From Nonomuraea aridisoli (GTDB taxonomy: Bacteria; Actinomycetota; Actinomycetes; Streptosporangiales; Streptosporangiaceae): a stretch of DNA of 42,742 nucleotides. A model generated the notes under the pieces. That model saw nothing but the letters and a program-made list of their open reading frames with translations. It did not search any database and was not told the origin of the DNA. Both the position numbers and the translations under genes were made by a program. This document shows positions 42,146 through 42,742 of the stretch, in pieces; the first letter of the stretch is position 1, and every line of letters begins with the position of its first letter. The stretch spans positions 1 through 42,742 of the forward strand of contig NZ_POUD01000049.1 in assembly GCF_003236395.1 (NCBI RefSeq). The letters are read 5' to 3'.

Positions 42146-42742
42146 TTGATCTCACTCGGTGAGAGGCCCCTCACGGCCCGAGATCGCGGGCTCTCCGCGG
42201 CCCTTGTCGGGGTGCTGGCCGACGACCCGCCGCCGCCGCCGCCGTTCGTGGTCCGGCGTTTTCTGCCTTTGCCCACTTTCTCGCACCATGAGGGTGCTCG
42301 CGACACTGGGGTCCCAGGTGAACGGGACTTCGGGCCGCACGTCGACCAGACGAACCATTCGGTGGTCGTGGGCGAGAGCGTGGTCGTGAAGTGGCTCACC
42401 CCGCCCGCGCCGCTGCCGCATCCGGCGCTGGACATTTTCCCGCATCTCGTCGCTGCGGGGTTCCGCGGCACCGCGCCGCCGTACGCGGCGCTGACCGCGG
42501 TGCTGGACGGGCGCGAGCACCTGCTCGCCCTGGTGACGGGCTATCTGCCCGAGGCGCGGGACGGATGGGAGTGGTGCGTGGACGACGCGGAGGCCGGCCG
42601 CACCGCCTTCGCCGCCGACCTCGGCCACCTCACCGCCGACCTGCACCTCGCCCTGTCCACGTTCCCGGAGCCGCTCGACCCCGAGCCCCGCGTCGCGGGC
42701 GGCCGGGCGCCGTCCGCCGGTGGCGTGCTCGACGCGGGGGGC
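42146..42742 (+). CDS. APH-fold sugar kinase, maltokinase/glucosamine-kinase-like (3' end outside window)
   Basis: The open plus-strand frame running off the right edge looks like the N-terminal part of an aminoglycoside-phosphotransferase-fold kinase. DQTNHSVVVGESVVVKWL carries the likely ATP-contacting Lys, and HLLALVTGYLPEARDGWEW followed by DLGHLTADLHLAL resemble actinobacterial maltokinase and glucosamine kinase families. The catalytic loop lies beyond the window. The start is uncertain: TTG at 42146 is an in-frame option without a good ribosome site, GTG at 42212 is another, and the frame is open further upstream across the palindrome. It is divergent from potD. Confidence 0.65.
   Translation, partial: MISLGERPLTARDRGLSAALVGVLADDPPPPPPFVVRRFLPLPTFSHHEGARDTGVPGERDFGPHVDQTNHSVVVGESVVVKWLTPPAPLPHPALDIFPHLVAAGFRGTAPPYAALTAVLDGREHLLALVTGYLPEARDGWEWCVDDAEAGRTAFAADLGHLTADLHLALSTFPEPLDPEPRVAGGRAPSAGGVLDAGG

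Overview
The window is high-GC DNA with frequent GTG and TTG starts. The conserved order ffh-rpsP-KH-rimM-trmD-rplS-lepB-rnhB-DUF2469-yraN-yifB-dprA and three conservons (cvnABCD) point to a filamentous actinomycete. My best guess is Streptosporangiaceae, Nonomuraea-like; that genus call is inference from style, not from a search.

Bases 1-12028 (all minus strand) are the core block. In transcription order they are ffh (SRP54), terminator, rpsP, khpA, rimM, trmD, rplS, a terminator, two type I signal peptidases, rnhB, a DUF2469 gene, a 1.3-kb gap, yraN, yifB/comM, a 0.6-kb gap carrying a 38-bp minisatellite, and dprA, which runs off the left edge.

Bases 12086-31291 and on to 34566 are accessory signalling and transport DNA. 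A conservon (sensor kinase CvnA, Roadblock CvnB, DUF742 CvnC, small GTPase CvnD; minus strand) stands back to back with a plus-strand lipoprotein-permease-permease set of the NitT/TauT (SsuA/THI5-like) ABC type. The whole divergent arrangement occurs twice: 12086-19278 and 20305-27799. The first set is followed by an O-methyltransferase and has no ATPase. The second is followed by the only ATPase, which probably serves both. An SDR oxidoreductase and a third conservon (29882-34566) follow. CvnB and CvnD are nearly identical between copies 1 and 2, while the extracytoplasmic sensor parts and tails of the CvnA kinases have diverged.

Bases 34743-42742 look like a polyamine (putrescine/spermidine-type) uptake and oxidation island. 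An MGT-type glycosyltransferase and an aminobutyraldehyde-type dehydrogenase form one minus-strand operon. A TetR-family regulator is divergent from it. A complete potDBCA-type ABC transporter follows on the minus strand, and the 5' part of an aminoglycoside-phosphotransferase-fold (maltokinase/glucosamine-kinase-like) gene is at the right edge. Matching 16-bp palindromes TTGAA-N6-TTCAA sit in the glycosyltransferase/tetR promoter region and in the potD/kinase promoter region, which suggests one regulator controls the whole island.

The most novel features are the duplicated conservon/ABC-importer module with its shared leader motifs, and the glycosyltransferase plus sugar-kinase pair around a polyamine transporter under one apparent operator.
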